Source: Eubacteriaceae bacterium UBA1433 (GTDB taxonomy: Bacteria; Bacillota; Clostridia; Eubacteriales; UBA1433). Taken from it: a DNA stretch of 14,896 nt. Made by a program: the position numbers and the translations under genes. This document shows positions 14,159-14,896 of this stretch, piece by piece (position 1 is the first letter of the stretch; each line of letters opens with the position of its first letter). The notes under the pieces are model-generated. The model did no database searches, was not told the DNA's origin, and saw only the letters and a program-made list of their open reading frames with translations. The stretch covers positions 41,909 to 56,804 of the forward strand of contig DCTT01000015.1 in NCBI GenBank assembly GCA_002329295.1, given 5' to 3'.

Positions 14159-14896
14159 TTACCTGTCCGTTTCATATTCCAAAAAATTGTTTTGAACACG
14201 CCGCAACAACTGCAATGTTTTTGCAATAAAAGGTCTATATTCCGGCCTGTTGCATACATACTCCACAGCCTCTTGGGCGCGAAAAACCAAATGCGGCATA
14301 CGCAAAATATCGGCATAACGAAAGCGAAAGATTCCATGCTGTCGCTGCCCTGTCATCTCTCCCGGACCGCGCAGCTCCAAATCTTTTTGCGCAATTTCAA
14401 ACCCGTCGGTCGATTGCGTAATAATTTCCATGCGCCTCGTTGCGATATCGCCGGTGGAATCCGTAATAAAAATACATTCGGCATCCTTGTCGCTTCTTCC
14501 CACCCTGCCTCGCATTTGATGAAGTTGACTTAATCCGAACCGCTCCGCATTGTTGATTACCATCAGCGTGGCATCTGCCGCGTCCAGACCGATTTCCACG
14601 ATTGTTGTCGCCACCAAAACGCTGATTTTTTTATCAAAAAAATCTTGTGCAATCCTGTTTTTTTGTTGGGCATCCATTTGACCGTGGATAATGGCAACCG
14701 ATATGTTTGTCAGCGCTTTCCTCGCTTCTTCGTATTGTTCTTCCAACGAAAAAATATCATTTTCTTCTTTTTCAATGCCTGCACAAACGATGTAGCACTG
14801 CTCACCAGCCGCCGCCTTTGATTGAATAAAACGGTAAATCCGCTCACGATGCGAAGAATCTACGGCAAAAGAACGAACTTGTTTTCTTCCCGGCGG
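14159..14896 (-). CDS. recG: ATP-dependent DNA helicase RecG, C-terminal 245 residues (5' end off the right edge)
   Basis: RecG is a superfamily 2 helicase that remodels stalled forks and branched DNA. The frame is open from the right edge to a TAA at 14159-14161. The visible part begins with PPGRKQVRSF, which in RecG follows the first helicase domain. Motif V follows (VLVATTIVEIGLDAADA), then RFGLSQLHQMRGRVGR (motif VI). DGFEIAQKDLELRGPGEMTGQRQHG marks the RecG C-terminal TRG region. It would be wrong to start the gene at the internal TTG at 14746, since the homologous reading continues upstream. It is the first visible gene of the operon, 5 bases before rsmD. Confidence 0.97.
   Translation of the reverse strand, partial: PPGRKQVRSFAVDSSHRERIYRFIQSKAAAGEQCYIVCAGIEKEENDIFSLEEQYEEARKALTNISVAIIHGQMDAQQKNRIAQDFFDKKISVLVATTIVEIGLDAADATLMVINNAERFGLSQLHQMRGRVGRSDKDAECIFITDSTGDIATRRMEIITQSTDGFEIAQKDLELRGPGEMTGQRQHGIFRFRYADILRMPHLVFRAQEAVEYVCNRPEYRPFIAKTLQLLRRVQNNFLEYETDR

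Noticed and set aside
14159..14746. A separate 195-residue helicase-like protein
   Set aside because: The frame continues open to the window edge and reads as RecG throughout. The apparent start is an internal TTG.

Overview
This window is a densely packed piece of core chromosome from a Gram-positive, low-to-moderate GC bacterium, most likely a member of the Clostridia. The evidence is the gene order (recG-rsmD-coaD-coiled-coil gene / tmcAL / ackA-DUF177-rpmF-plsX-acpP-rnc-smc-ftsY), the single-chain PurL, strong AGGAGG ribosome binding sites and consensus SigA promoters. I do not try to name a genus.

Layout from right to left, which is the direction most genes are transcribed (minus strand). 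recG (3' part only), rsmD, coaD and a small coiled-coil gene form a tight operon that ends at a GAAA-tetraloop terminator (12600-12625). tmcAL is the only plus-strand gene; it converges on that operon and diverges from ackA. The ackA/tmcAL intergenic region (11247-11405) holds back-to-back promoters. ackA is followed within a few bases by a perfect consensus promoter (TTGACA-17-TATAAT) driving the DUF177 gene and rpmF. A terminator-like hairpin separates rpmF from plsX, and acpP follows plsX. Between acpP and rnc lie a 20-bp perfect palindrome and a terminator hairpin. Then come rnc, smc and ftsY, with smc and ftsY overlapping by 8 bases. A FAH-superfamily hydratase gene sits next, at a place where other Firmicutes usually carry ylxM-ffh. 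The 5' two-fifths or so of purL, with its own promoter, runs off the left edge.

Functional themes are purine synthesis (PurL), co-translational protein targeting (FtsY), chromosome condensation (Smc), RNA processing (Rnc, RsmD, TmcAL), phospholipid and fatty acid synthesis (PlsX, AcpP), CoA synthesis (CoaD), acetate/ATP metabolism (AckA), the ribosome (L32) and DNA repair (RecG).

No tRNA, rRNA, CRISPR array, insertion sequence, prophage or riboswitch was seen, and no stretch over 300 bases lacks a gene. I found no convincing undescribed system. The points most worth checking are the out-of-place hydratase, an orphan plus-strand terminator abutting the purL promoter, the palindrome after acpP, the TTG start of ackA, the absence of pta, and the uncharacterised coiled-coil gene after coaD.
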